Below, in pieces: positions 23,760 through 33,759 of a DNA stretch of 64,000 nucleotides. The notes below the pieces were generated by a model, which worked only from the letters and a program-made list of their open reading frames with translations, ran no database searches and had not been told where the DNA came from. Each line of letters opens with the position of its first letter. The first letter of the stretch is position 1. Position numbers and translations under genes: made by a program. This DNA comes from Trichopria drosophilae (lineage: Eukaryota; Arthropoda; Insecta; Hymenoptera; Diapriidae): the NCBI GenBank assembly GCA_030407085.1, contig CM059587.1, positions 30,787,001 through 30,851,000 on the forward strand. Direction: 5' to 3'.

Positions 23760-24425
23760 CTTATTTTAAGCACAAAAAAATAGACAAAATGTTAAAAAAA
23801 TTCGTGCGTTTTTTGGAATCAGACCCCTTAAAGTACTTCCATACATCATTACGAAACAACAAATGAAGCTGTTGTAGAGAAAATTACGTAATCTTAAATC
23901 ATATTACAAAGCACTGTTTTTTTGAAACCTAAACCCTTATTAATAAAATTTCAGAAAATTCAGAAAATTCAGAAAAAAACTGATGCATGCACCCTCGAAA
24001 TTCTGATATTTGTTTAAAACCCCATTTGAATTACGCGCTATTAAAGTTACCTAACCTGTCATTGGCCGCAGGAAATTGATCCCAGCCTCAAAGTGCGCAT
24101 TGTTCCGCTTGATTTCTCACACTATATTATTTCAGCATAAGTACGGCCCTTTTGGTCGGTTGATCCATAAATCATATTGGTCCACCGAAACTGCTGCAAT
24201 TATAAAAATAAACATGTCAATAACTCTCTAAGAATGAAATTCCGATGGTGAGATTTACAATCGAAAAAGCTCGTAATACAGCCGAAGTCTTTGATGTAGA
24301 TTTGTTCCTTAATTTCGGTTGTGGAACTTGAACAATAGACAAAGCTAAGGATAAAGAATACGGAGACTCGCTAACAATAAGTATATGCATAAAATTCCTT
24401 AAATGTTTTGGGGTTAGAAACGCAG
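23760..24425. other. Intronic stretch, nothing recognised
   Basis: AT-rich with a short tandem of TTCAGAAAA near 23950. No gene or splice signal of quality. Confidence 0.4.
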
Positions 24426-24427
24426 TA

Positions 24428-24691
24428 CCGAAGTCCTCCCCTTAAGTTTTACATTTCAGCAATAAAGATAGCGGCTTCTTCCCTTAAGTTTTACTTTCCC
24501 CTAACCCCCACTATCCGAGGTTTTGGTGCTCATCTGAACGCCGCGCATGCGTGGTTCATAGGCGGTGACAAAATGCCTAGTGGGGGGAGAGACACCGTGA
24601 GCGGAAAAAAGTAAAACATATGGGAAGAAACTCGTAAAACGTATGGGAAGTATAAAATGTAGGGGTAGAAAACTTAAGGGGAGGACTGCTA
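24428..24691. mobile_element. MITE of about 260 bp with perfect 19-bp TIR
   Basis: AGTCCTCCCCTTAAGTTTT at 24432-24450 is the exact complement of 24669-24687. A TA lies a few bases outside each arm (TACCGA / TGCTA), which fits a Tc1/mariner or pogo-type TA target, though the outer bases have drifted. Internal repeats of the CTTAAGTTTTAC phrase add subterminal symmetry. The interior includes GCGCATGCG. Non-coding. Confidence 0.75.
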
Positions 24692-25150
24692 TACGCTTTA
24701 GTGACGAGTGAAATTTCTACATTTTAGAAGACGGTTTACACTGCGTTGAAGGGCATTCGTCACAAGGAAAATCGAGTTCGGTTGCTGCTACCAAAATCTC
24801 ATGGTTGCTGGAACTATGCAGTTCGGTAGTTATTAATCACATAATATATACGAGTGATGGACATTTAAAATACTAATAATTCGTACCAAATAAATGCTTA
24901 GTGCGTTTGGTTATCAGAACTAACGGTTCAGTGAAATATAATAAACCTTGCGGTTATTGAAAAATAAGAACAAATATATAGCGATAACGAAATTCCGGTT
25001 CATTTGTGCCTAGTTGGTTCACATAATTAATGGTTGGTTACACAAACCAATCTTCAGCTGTACAAATGAGTTTGGTATCCGAACCAATGGTTCAACTAGG
25101 TACCAGAAACCGTTCGGTTATTAATGGGAAACCAATAGGAAGGGCTACAT

Positions 25151-25648
25151 GACTAAATAACTTTGCAAAAATAACTTTGACAAAAATAACTTTAATAATA
25201 ATAACTTCAAATATCTCTTCAACTCAACACAACATATGCGAGTTATACGTATCTCAACGCGTCTGTACATGCATTAACAAAAATAACAAAAAGTATTTTT
25301 CGAAATATCTCTCCTAACCTAACCTAACCTAACCCAACAAATTACTAACGAATATTAAATTAAAATCGATATTCATAATGATTGATGTACAAAGTATGAA
25401 CTTATCAAAATGTAAACATATATTCATGTTCACTCATTTCCATGAATTGCTTGAATAATTGATGAATAGTGGTTAAGAATGTAATGAATATTGTTCAAAC
25501 AATGTTCTATTATGTACACATTCAGAAATATTTGAAGTTAGTTTTCCTAAATTTATTTTTGTCAAAGTTATTTTTGTTAAAGTTATTTTTTTAAAGTTAT
25601 TTTTCGGAGGTTATTATTGCAAAGTCATGTTTGCAAAGTTATTTAGTC
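25151..25648. mobile_element. MITE of 498 bp with perfect 16-bp TIR, nested
   Basis: GACTAAATAACTTTGC (25151-25166) is the exact complement of 25633-25648. Both ends continue inward as tandem AAAATAACTTT units (plus sense on the left, AAAGTTATTTTT on the right), so the arms are themselves short arrays. It sits inside the AACCAA-type element, which makes it the younger insertion. Confidence 0.75.
25313..25335 (-). repeat. CCTAA tandem run
   Basis: Four CCTAA units plus CCC, the longest telomere-type run in the window, located inside the MITE at 25151-25648. It is thus part of the mobile element rather than an independent telomere relic. Confidence 0.5.
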
Positions 25649-26239
25649 GTGACACCATAGGAAGAGATGTGTATTCCTCCAACCACACAAATTTGGATGA
25701 CAACATAGCAGTTTCGTTTTGATAACCATATGATTTCCTGCGGTTTAACTACCAAAACCAACGGTTCAACTGGGGACAAAAGATATCAGTCGATTATCAT
25801 AGCAAAATCGATAGGTTGCGATATAAATTCTTCCAACCAAATGAATTTATTTATAAAGTTTGGTTCTTATAACCGATCGGTTGCCCTCATCTAGTTGGAC
25901 CTTTGGTTTTAATGGCCAAACTCATCTTTAACTTACAACCAAAGTTTGGTTCCCATAACCAATTGTTTAGTGGGTAAACCAAACTAGACGCAACCTAACC
26001 GATTTGATTAAATATGTAATTTTAATTTCTAATTGTTAATTTACCAAAATATAAGTTTGCAAACCAATAATAACAATAGAAAAATCATGAAGAGATTGCA
26101 GGAAAATTTGAGAGTATAGTAAGATACTTTATGAGATACTTCCAATTCCTTGACTTGGCGCATTGTAGGCATCGAATGAAGTCCGTTTAGCGTAGTTCCT
26201 TATTACCGTACGCACATATCTGGATTTTTTTCAAGGCCG

Positions 26240-26880
26240 TCCTTTTTTGTCAGCGGAGGCGCGCATCTCTACGCGTAACTGCACACGATGGCGGGCAGAC
26301 AGATTGGTAGCTGCGTGGAGGAAAAGAGGAGGGAGATGCTGGTAAGGCCGGGGACATGGCCGACGGTCCCAGGATGGGGCCCAGGGGAGAGGCTGCCGGG
26401 AAGGAGAACGAGGTGCCCAGAGGGCGTTAGACGGTTTAGGAGTGAGTTTTCGTGTTCCGCAGGGTAGGAGGGGGCCCTGACCCTGAAAGTTCAACAGCCC
26501 TCCTTTCCAGCGTGCCCCTGTACACCTATAAGGCCCCCTCCGACTTTGGCGTCGTCGCCGTCGTCATCGTCGTCGTCGTCTTAGCGGTGCACGGCCCTTG
26601 GCCACCTTTTGTGAGCCGTGCGCTGAACTCGACTCCGTTTAGGCCTCAGCTATGCATGCGTGCGCTTCGCATTTTTCTTCTTGGGTGAATTCGCGTTCGC
26701 CTCGACAGTTTTTTTTATGTAGCTGCACGTTTTTTACGTTTTTTACGTCCTCGGTCGTAGTTCTCGTTTCGGGCCAGGTTGGCTGGCCATTGCGCAGTGT
26801 TGGCGACTTCCTATTTTTCTACAAGCTGCTCCTACTGGTGTGGTACTCGGTCAGGCTCGAAATTTAAGGTTGTAAAGGTA
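26240..26880 (+). other. GC-rich island 1.1 kb before the first recursive splice site
   Basis: The strongest composition shift after the window start: GC- and CpG-rich, with a (GTC)n microsatellite near 26548-26580, TGGCGGGCAG, and several purine-rich GGGAG blocks. Plausible splice donors are CTG|GTAAGG (26342) and AAAG|GTATCT (26876), so it could be an alternative first exon and promoter. Frames (87 codons minus, 78 plus) are not recognised and are proline-rich or valine-rich through base bias. Confidence 0.35.
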
Positions 26881-26889
26881 TCTTTTAGA

Positions 26890-27930
26890 TCGGTACCTCG
26901 TGAAGAATTTGTGTGTTTCGCGATTCTTTTGTCCATTATTTTGATGTTTTTTGGGTAGGTTTCGCAGTGACCCTCGGTCACCATCAGATCGAGTTCTTAA
27001 AGCGAGCATCAATGGTTTCTAGGAGCTCTTCGTGGAGATAGTGTATAGTATGGGACGAAGGATTTCTAATCCCCAAAAATAGAAGTTGTTTGGTTTCATT
27101 TCGATCGGTCAAGTATTTTGTTTTCATTTTAATGTGTGATATCAATTAATTGCAATTTAAACTAAATGGTTTAGGTCTTGGTTTCTTAAACTTTATTATT
27201 AATCCAAATATCTAAATAGAGGTTCCATGCCGTGAACAAACTCTGCACAAATTTTGATGTGAATAAAATGATTTCAGGACAAATCTAGACGTTAAAAAAT
27301 ATCCATTAAATTTGAAGGTTTAGGAAAGTCGATAAGAGTCCTAATATTTTGTTGAAATATACTGAGATCTTCATCAAACATGGAGTTCAAATCTTTTAAA
27401 AGACGACATGTTTTCAAAAAGTTAATATGAATTATATCCAGAGGTCTTTTAAAGCTTCATGAAATAATTTAATGGTTTCAAAATACCAAGACTTACTAAG
27501 TCACTTTTAAGTGAAAAGATACAATCTACGATCATGCAATACATATATAGCGGGAGCAGAAATTAAAAAAGAGAATACGAATCGTTGGACTGGAATTAAT
27601 CAACTTTTCAAGTGCTGTTTTTGATCATTCATAGAAATGGATTGCAGTTGGAACAACATCATCGAACCTTATATAGAAGATATAAGGCTGAACTCGGCCT
27701 CCTTGCATAGTGCAAAAACATGTGTCTTCCTGGAAGATTCTTGTGTGGTATTGCAGTGCGATGAAATTAATATCGATATTCCCTTTTTTGTACAAGATGA
27801 TTGTTTGTTGTTGTATTCAATCGGAATTTAATCATGATAATTTACTTGTAAAAACTTATAATGTTAGGAAATCTTAATTATATATTCCTATATAATTATA
27901 TATCGTTTTGTGTTAAAATATAAATGTTAA
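26890..27930. other. Intronic stretch, nothing recognised
   Basis: AT-rich; no repeat, RNA gene or open frame of note. Confidence 0.4.
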
Positions 27931-27933
27931 AAT

Positions 27934-27984
27934 TTACTAATTCAATGTGACTAATTTAATTTTCTTTGTTTGTTTCAGGTAAGT
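27934..27984 (+). promoter_or_regulatory. Recursive splice site (ratchet point) 1, junction 27978/27979
   Basis: Two CTAAT branch-point-like sequences (TTACTAAT at 27934, TGACTAAT at 27948-27955) precede the tract TTTTCTTTGTTTGTTTCAG, which runs straight into GTAAGT. Acceptor and donor are therefore fused with no exon between. Splicing of the upstream exon to this AG would regenerate a near-optimal 5' splice site (ACG|GTAAGT), the mechanism known for Drosophila ratchet points. The site lies 26.8 kb downstream of the donor at 1146. Confidence 0.8.
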
Positions 27985-28027
27985 CTGGATTGCCTAGTAT
28001 GACAAATGGATTATATTACCTCGGTAG
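27979..28027 (+). other. Putative 49-nt RS-exon of ratchet point 1
   Basis: Downstream of the fused site, TAG|GTAAGA at 28028 is a strong second donor. A 49-base segment would let exon definition recognise the ratchet acceptor first; it would then be removed by use of the regenerated GTAAGT. It could also be kept as a cryptic exon in some transcripts. Confidence 0.55.
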
Positions 28028-28144
28028 GTAAGATAAGTATGTTATAAATTTTTCTTTTGGGTGAATTACAAGTTTTTTTCAGGAGAGAGTATTCCTGCTT
28101 GAAATTTTTAATGCAGTGTTTTTAGGCAAAACTTTCTTCGGTGA

Positions 28145-28157
28145 GCGCTAGGTGGCG
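28145..28157 (+). promoter_or_regulatory. CTCF-like motif
   Basis: GCGCTAGGTGGCG matches the CTCF core from position 4 onward (CTAGGTGGCG). It lies 166 bases after ratchet point 1. Binding is inferred. Confidence 0.35.
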
Positions 28158-28159
28158 TA

Positions 28160-29000
28160 TTAGTCTATAAACAAAGTCGTGCAGCGTTTAGTTCACAATT
28201 TTGTAATTGACATATAGAAGTCAATCTATAAAATAGATAATTCTTAGAAAGAAGCCAAGAAAATCACAAATTAGAGTGAGTTATAATCACTGTTTTACAA
28301 CAAATTCCCTGATAATCGACAGAAACAAATTGTATTTATTGGAATGTAAATATTTCATAATTTTATTTACTTTTTTCGTCTGTAATGAACCAGGATACGT
28401 TTGTAAATTCAAGATGTTATTTTTATCACTTGTATCCAGACAATTCTTTATAAAATACATAAAATGTAATTTATTACCTTTATGAACGAGAGTTATCGAC
28501 AAACATTTAATAATAACGCACTTTATACCAGATAAATCTGGGTCAGATGGGTCGTAAATAATATTATTTTTGTGCATATCACGCAGCCGTCGAAAGCAAT
28601 ACTCCTTCGAGAGAAACGCAATTAGGCATGAAATGAAATTAGCACGAGTCTTACCACAATGCTAATGAAAAGAAAAAGTTGTTTTTTAATATCGTTTGTC
28701 GACGGCTTTGTGTTCCTCGTGGAATATTGAATCATCGCGGAAAGAAAAGTCCGCGAACTTCTTATTAGTTTCACAATAAAGATTTTCCCGATAGTAAATC
28801 CAGGTTGCAATTTGATGTTGCAATTTCGCAGTACCCTTCACTTATAAATAGCTCAACACTTTTACTATTATTCGCGTTCGCCGCAATAATATCCGTTCTG
28901 GGCGATTCGCAAACCACGAAACAAGTAATCAGGATTTTCCAAATTTATCAGTTGCATGACTGGTAAATGGATGAAGTATTAATATTAAGTATTATTAATA
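28160..29000. other. Intronic stretch, nothing recognised
   Basis: Overlapping AT-rich frames of 60-96 codons on both strands without motif or splice context. Confidence 0.4.
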
Positions 29001-29002
29001 AT

Positions 29003-29170
29003 ACACCGAGAAAAAATTCATAGTTTTAAATTTACTATATCAATTAGTTGGAAAAATATAGTTAAAACTAGTATGAAAAATAGTTGAATTTACCACTTTC
29101 ATAGTCGATTTCACTATAATTTTGTTACACCAACTATCTCCTCATAGTTAAAAAAATCAACTATGTAGAA
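29003..29170. repeat. ATAGTT/AACTAT-rich inverted repeat with CACCGAGAAAAAA end
   Basis: The left end CACCGAGAAAAAATTCATAG resembles CACNGAGAAAAA-type transposon ends (compare 8399 and 9462). ATAGTT and AACTAT phrases alternate through the stretch, giving partial foldback around 29040-29160. A matching right terminus was not found, so it may be truncated. Confidence 0.35.
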
Positions 29171-29174
29171 TGAT

Positions 29175-30200
29175 TTAAATAAATATGACAAATATAGTTA
29201 GAAAAGGTTCTACATTTTAATCAAATAAGAAAAATAATAAACAATAAATAAAACACTTAATCAAATAAATCAAATAAATAAAATACTTAACAACAAATAA
29301 AAGAGATTCCTAAACAATATTGTAGTTGTCATAAATGATATATTTAAAAAATTAACAAATTTGGCAAATTACGGGAACATTGCCCTGAAACCATAAATTA
29401 TGCAAATGAAATTATCTTTAGTGCATAACAAAAATAACGTTACAATAATCGAAATTGTACTATGTATTAAAAAAGTACGTTCATTAGTAACATACATCGG
29501 AAACTTCAATAAGTTAATTTGACGTATTCTTTATTAGTTCCTACAAATTTACATTTGAAGAGAGCGGAGTTCGCTCAAATTACGACCGCAATGGATGAAT
29601 CCAAGCAAGAATGTAATTGACTAATAGTTTGAATAAAACTGAATCAGCATAATAAAAACACGCATTGGCAAGAGCTATAAAAGCCTCGCCATCTTATCAA
29701 TTTCGCAGTAGCAATGCAGCCGTGCAGCAACGGATTAATGATTCAATTGGGAAATGTCCCCCATTATTACTCAGCACGGCAAGATGATTAAATTATTCAA
29801 TTGGGAACCTCACAATGCTACCTTTATCGAATACCAATATCCCGATTCTTCCAATAGGTTATTCGAACAGGATGTTTGCAATGAAAAAAAAAGTCAGACC
29901 GTGAGACCGTTTTGTCATGTTGCCATGCGCCGTTTCTATTCTTGCTTCCGTTGCACGTTTATTTTCTGTTTGATTTATTTTTTTCCAATCAGTCTTCTTT
30001 ATTTCAAAAATGTATCATTAGTAACCTCTTGTCTGTCAAAAAGATCTCCGCTGTTCGGGACACAAGTGGCGAAATTATTAATAAAATACAATTGGAATTA
30101 CTTGAAATTTACTATTTAAGACTTATTTGAAGAGGATATTGAAAGAACAGTATTAAATTAAGAAAGTACGTTTATTAGAATTAAAAAAATAGAATACCAG
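29175..30200. other. Intronic stretch, nothing recognised
   Basis: Contains AAATAA microrepeats near 29220-29300 and a 121-codon AT-rich frame (29754-30119) with no recognisable motif. Confidence 0.4.
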
Positions 30201-30209
30201 TATTCAGGA

Positions 30210-30467
30210 CAGTAGAGTCCCAGTATATTTACCCACTCGGTTCCTCGCCTTCCTCTCCCGTCTCGTAATATTTACCAAAGGAAGGGGAGCGCCGCTTCTC
30301 CCACTCCCCTTATTAGCATTATGCTCGTGGCGTCACATTAGACCCTTCCTGAGGCCCCGCAAGGTGGGGGGAAAAAGAGAGCGGCCACAGGTAAATATAA
30401 CGAGACGGAACCGGGCCAATATGCTGGGACTTAAATATAATCAGACGCAATTATACCGAGATTCAAT
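30210..30467 (+). mobile_element. Pogo/mariner-like MITE, copy 1 (decayed)
   Basis: Starts CAGTAGAGTCCCAGTATATTT and continues with the same body as the copy at 62143-62402: ACTCGGTTCCT, CGCCGCTTCTCCCACTCC, GACCCTTCCTGAGGCCCC, GGGGGAAAAAGAGAGCGGC, GGTAAATATAAC-GAC. The right terminus has decayed (ACCGAGATTC in place of ACCGGGACTCTACTG), and flanking TA is not preserved. Non-autonomous, no transposase. Confidence 0.8.
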
Positions 30468-30596
30468 TGAATTGGATTCGGAATTTTAAACCTTAAGCCA
30501 CGAATTTTTCTGGGCATTGAATTTGTAGAAACATTGCTATAAAGGCGTTTTTAGAGTCGCAAATTACGAATCCGTTATCAGATTTTTAAATTTCAT

Positions 30597-30781
30597 AATG
30601 GAGGATCCAATATGGTGGACAAAATAAAACAAAAATTCAATAAAAATGTACAAAACAATATTTTGGGATTTTTGTGGGGATCCATTGCTAGTTTTCAAAA
30701 TGCTGAATTTTAAAAATTTTAGAATTTTATAAATTTCGATTGAAAATGATTTATTTTGTACCCCATATTGGATACGCCATT
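30597..30781. repeat. Inverted repeat with GGATCCAATATGGTGGAC arms
   Basis: The 32-base arms 30597-30628 and 30750-30781 pair with a few mismatches (left core GGATCCAATATGG, right core CCATATTGGAT). A homologous hairpin lies at 59862-60000. Small, non-coding, probably mobile. Confidence 0.65.
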
Positions 30782-30838
30782 TTGAATGTTTAAAAACTGA
30801 CTACAGATTTCTCCTCCAGCGGTAAAAATGATCTATAA

Positions 30839-30930
30839 ATGAGCTGTTCATGTCGTACACTAAAGAATTTTACGGACACTCGAAAAGTCTCGGGTTCAAC
30901 TCTCGGCGCATCAGATCTCCTGAGCTTGTC
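30839..30930 (+). repeat. tRNA-like B-box fragment
   Basis: TCTCGGGTTCAACTCTCGGCG contains a B-box-like core between the two inverted-repeat elements. No convincing A box or cloverleaf was found, so a SINE relic is the most that can be said. Confidence 0.2.
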
Positions 30931-30966
30931 CCTAATTTTTTTTATTGAAAAAATAATTTTAAAAAA

Positions 30967-32079
30967 TTGTAAGGTAAATCTTCGGAAAGACTGCTTCACC
31001 TGGAAAAAATATTTCTTATATGGTTTCCGACGTATTTTGGGTCGCTGATCACGAATCTGACAATAAAAATTGGCGGTCGGCAATATTTTTGGCTAAAATC
31101 TTGAAAAAACATCAAAAAACTTCATTTTTTTCAGTTTCTTGCATTTATTTCGAAAAATTGAACTCGTACGAAAAAAGTTTCAAACAAAAGTTGTAGAGCA
31201 CAAAATTCTCTACAAAAAAAGTTGTATAAATTTTTTTCATAAATTGCAAAGAAACCCCTTAAATAAAGCCCTAAATATGAGAAAAATGATAAAAGCGGGA
31301 TTTCTGACCTAGAAATGGCCAAACTCGCATATGTGTCCAAACATCCAATTTATGCTAACCCAACGTAACTACTGCCGAACCTACGTAGAACTAAAGTATA
31401 CCTAAGGCCATTTGTGTGCTTAGGCTTCGCCCCCCAGATCACCCCCTCCTCATTTATACTATCCTTCGGTCTACACATTGTTATTCAGAGCGACACATAC
31501 TACATGTAGGTTCGATTATCACTAAAATCTGTTGGTTGGAGGTTAGGCTAGTATAAAAAGGGGGGTCTGGGGCGCGGAGCCCCCCAGCACGCAAGCACCA
31601 CTTAGGTCACGCAAGGGCATCCAGGACGTAGACCTAAGTAGTGTGTGCGTGCTGGGGGGCTCCGCGCCCCAGACCCCCTTTTTTATACTAACCTAACCTC
31701 TAACCACACAGTTATGAGTGATATAATCGAACCCATATGACATGTGGCTAGATTGTCAGCCATACCATCTCAGGTTTATTTCGCGTTTTTTATAGAAGAT
31801 ACGACAAAAATGCATATAACCTTTTTTATAGGGAATTTCTCGCTCTACAACTTTTGTTTGAAACTTTTTCTCGTGCGAGTTCAATTTTCGAAAGAAATGC
31901 AAAAAAAAATGAAAAAAATGACATTTTTTTGGTATTTTTTCGAGGTAGCGGCCAAGATACGTTCGACCGCCAATTTTTATCATCAGATTCGTGATCAGCG
32001 ACCCAAAATACGTCGGAAACCATATAAAAAATATTTTTTCCAGGTGAAGTAGTCTTTCCGAAGATTTACCAATTGTAAA
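30967..32079. mobile_element. Large fold-back element, about 1.1 kb
   Basis: Left arm 30967-31250 and right arm 31800-32079 are diverged reverse complements (AAATCTTCGGAAAGACT, ATGGTTTCCGACGTATTTTGG, CGCTGATCACGAATCTG, GTTTCAAACAAAAGTTGTAG and their complements). An inner GC-rich hairpin occupies 31541-31699. The left side carries about 230 extra bases (31250-31490) lacking a counterpart. The inner motif 'GTAGAGCACAAAATTCTCTAC' relates it to the element at 3771. Minus and plus frames of about 100 codons here are arm artefacts. Confidence 0.85.
31541..31699. repeat. Very strong GC-rich hairpin at the centre of the fold-back element
   Basis: 31541-31608 pairs with 31631-31699 across a 22-base loop. 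The arms share GTCTGGGGCGCGGAGCCCCC, CAGCACGC and ACTTAGGTC with few differences. In RNA this would be a stem near 68 bp, and each arm itself contains the smaller palindrome GGGGC-GCGGA-GCCCC. Confidence 0.85.
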
Positions 32080-32199
32080 AAATGCCATCTATAATTCCTT
32101 ACAATTTCAATTCAATTTTCATACATCACTCGTCCAAACAACCGATTGGGTTTATTGCCGGAGCGTCTAGAGCCCTCTGGATAAAATTTAATGCGAAAC

Positions 32200-32640
32200 C
32201 AATCGATTAATCGCTGATCGATCGATCGATAGATCCGTCTGGAGTTTTGTCGGTAGCATTGTCGCCATTCGGCTTTATTCGCATGGCGTCGTTTCCGGTT
32301 GATCGGCTATCCTTTAATCCGCGCGTCCCTAATTGGCCATTTCCGGCGGCCTCTTGGACGACGATCTCTTCCTGTTTCCCTCTCTCACGTTAGTCGGCGA
32401 CGATTCCCGCATGCAATGCGTGCATGCTCCAACGTTAATGTGGCGTCACACGCACGCATGCGCATGCGCATGCAACAGCAGCAGCAGCAGCGAAGGCCTC
32501 GTCCTTCAAAGACTCGAGGCGACGACGCGAGAGACAGACATGTGGGAGGTTCTGATAAAATGCCCGAGGGAAACAACGGCTGGTGGAATGTCACACGTCC
32601 GATAAGAATGTCGAAGGAGAGAGAGCTCCGATTTTTAAGA
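32200..32640. other. GC-richer island with GATC, GCATGC and CAG microsatellites
   Basis: (GATC)n at 32217-32235 follows AATCGATTAATCGC. A GCATGC run and (CAG)5 lie at about 32451-32490. CpG-dense and hence a candidate enhancer or promoter island. The 115- and 90-codon frames are driven by the microsatellites. Confidence 0.35.
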
Positions 32641-32649
32641 CAATAGGCA

Positions 32650-33430
32650 ACATTTTGAATTCTCAAAAGAAAAGATAAAAGACAAAAATCGACATTTTTC
32701 TTTGGAAATTCACAAATTCATCGAAATGTTCTAAATGTTGCTAGAAGAAACTGTAATACAACATTAGAGAATTGTTCAGACGACGAAATGTCACGGACAT
32801 GACATGAGAAAATGTGACATATATGCACGAAACAAAATAATTCCGTAGAAACTCCCAAAGTTGAAGTGATATTACGTATTAATTCCATGGAAATCGGTTT
32901 CAGAAAAAAAAGTGCGAAAGCATAAGAACTGTATTTATTATTTCCCTTCCCAATTTTATTTATTTATTATTTTATTTTTATTTGACATTTATTACAGTTT
33001 TCAGCAATTTGTAAAAAAACTGGAGCACTGACCGACATTCGAACCCTAATTCGTTGGTTCAAAATCCACTTATTTCCACGCATATTAAAACTAAGTATTA
33101 CTTCGAAACGACATTGAGATTTCATGTCAATGTCAACAAAATAATCAAAGTCGTTGCTTCTTCAACCTACTGAAACATTTGCGCTTAAAAAATTCTTCTG
33201 CGACCTTTCCATGTTTAAATAAGGGGTCCAGAATTGATAAAAGAACGTTCCAAAACTGTTTTCTTGAACATTTAGAGAATTTATAGGGGACAAATGATTG
33301 TGATGGTTTCAATGCCGATGACCTTTACGCTTTTGATTTTGTAGTTTCAAGGTCGTTTTAAAATTGATTTACGTAGAACACACAGTAATTATGGGGAGGA
33401 TCCAGGCACAAAATCAAGTCTACGAAATAC
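32650..33430. other. Intronic stretch, nothing recognised
   Basis: AT-rich. A minus-strand TTAGGGTTCGAATG near 33033 looks like a B box but lacks an A box. Confidence 0.4.
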
Positions 33431-33432
33431 AC

Positions 33433-33750
33433 ATGAAAAAATGATTTCTCTAGTAATTTTTGACGAGGAATACAGTGGTCATAAAATAAAAAGCGTAAAA
33501 CATTTTTTTTACTCACAAATTTGCTTACACCTAGAAATTTGCCTTTTCGGAAAAATGCTATTACACTTTTCTAAATTTATTTAAAAATTCCAAAAAATTA
33601 GGGTGAATACAAAAACACATGGATTTTTAAAAATTTCATTTTTTTTTTAAAGAATTATTTTCGTGTAACAAAAATGTTTATTTGGGTCAAAACTAATTTT
33701 TACGCGACTGTATTCCTCGTCAAAAGTTACTACAGAAATAATTTTTTCAT
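33433..33750. mobile_element. MITE of about 318 bp with 44-base TIR
   Basis: Arms 33433-33476 and 33707-33750 match as reverse complements with a few differences: ATGAAAAAATGATTTCTCTAG, then GACGAGGAATACAGT on the left, and ACTGTATTCCTCGTC, then TACAGAAATAATTTTTTCAT on the right. Interior AT-rich and non-coding. Superfamily not assigned. Confidence 0.75.
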
Positions 33751-33759
33751 ATTTTTTAA

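Larger units (their letters stand above)
24800..26010. mobile_element. Older inverted-repeat element built on AACCAA/TTGGTT phrases, interrupted by a MITE
   Basis: Palindromic phrases such as AACCAATGGTT, AACCGTTCGGTT, AACCAACGGTT and AACCGATCGGTT recur on both sides of the MITE at 25151-25648. The outermost pieces (TTTGGTTATCAGAACTAACGG on the left, GGTTCCCATAACCAATTG on the right) are roughly complementary. Similar AACCAAAT phrases occur near 61060-61310. Limits are approximate. Confidence 0.5.

Noticed and set aside
25313..25335. Interstitial telomere or chromosome-fusion scar
   Set aside because: Only four CCTAA units, and they lie inside a MITE.
32025..32047. TTTTTTCCAG|GTGAAG as a recursive site
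   Set aside because: It is part of the right arm of the fold-back element; the left arm carries the same bases in reverse, so it is repeat sequence.
33020..33060. tRNA gene on the minus strand (TTAGGGTTCGAATG)
   Set aside because: No A box and no cloverleaf could be formed.
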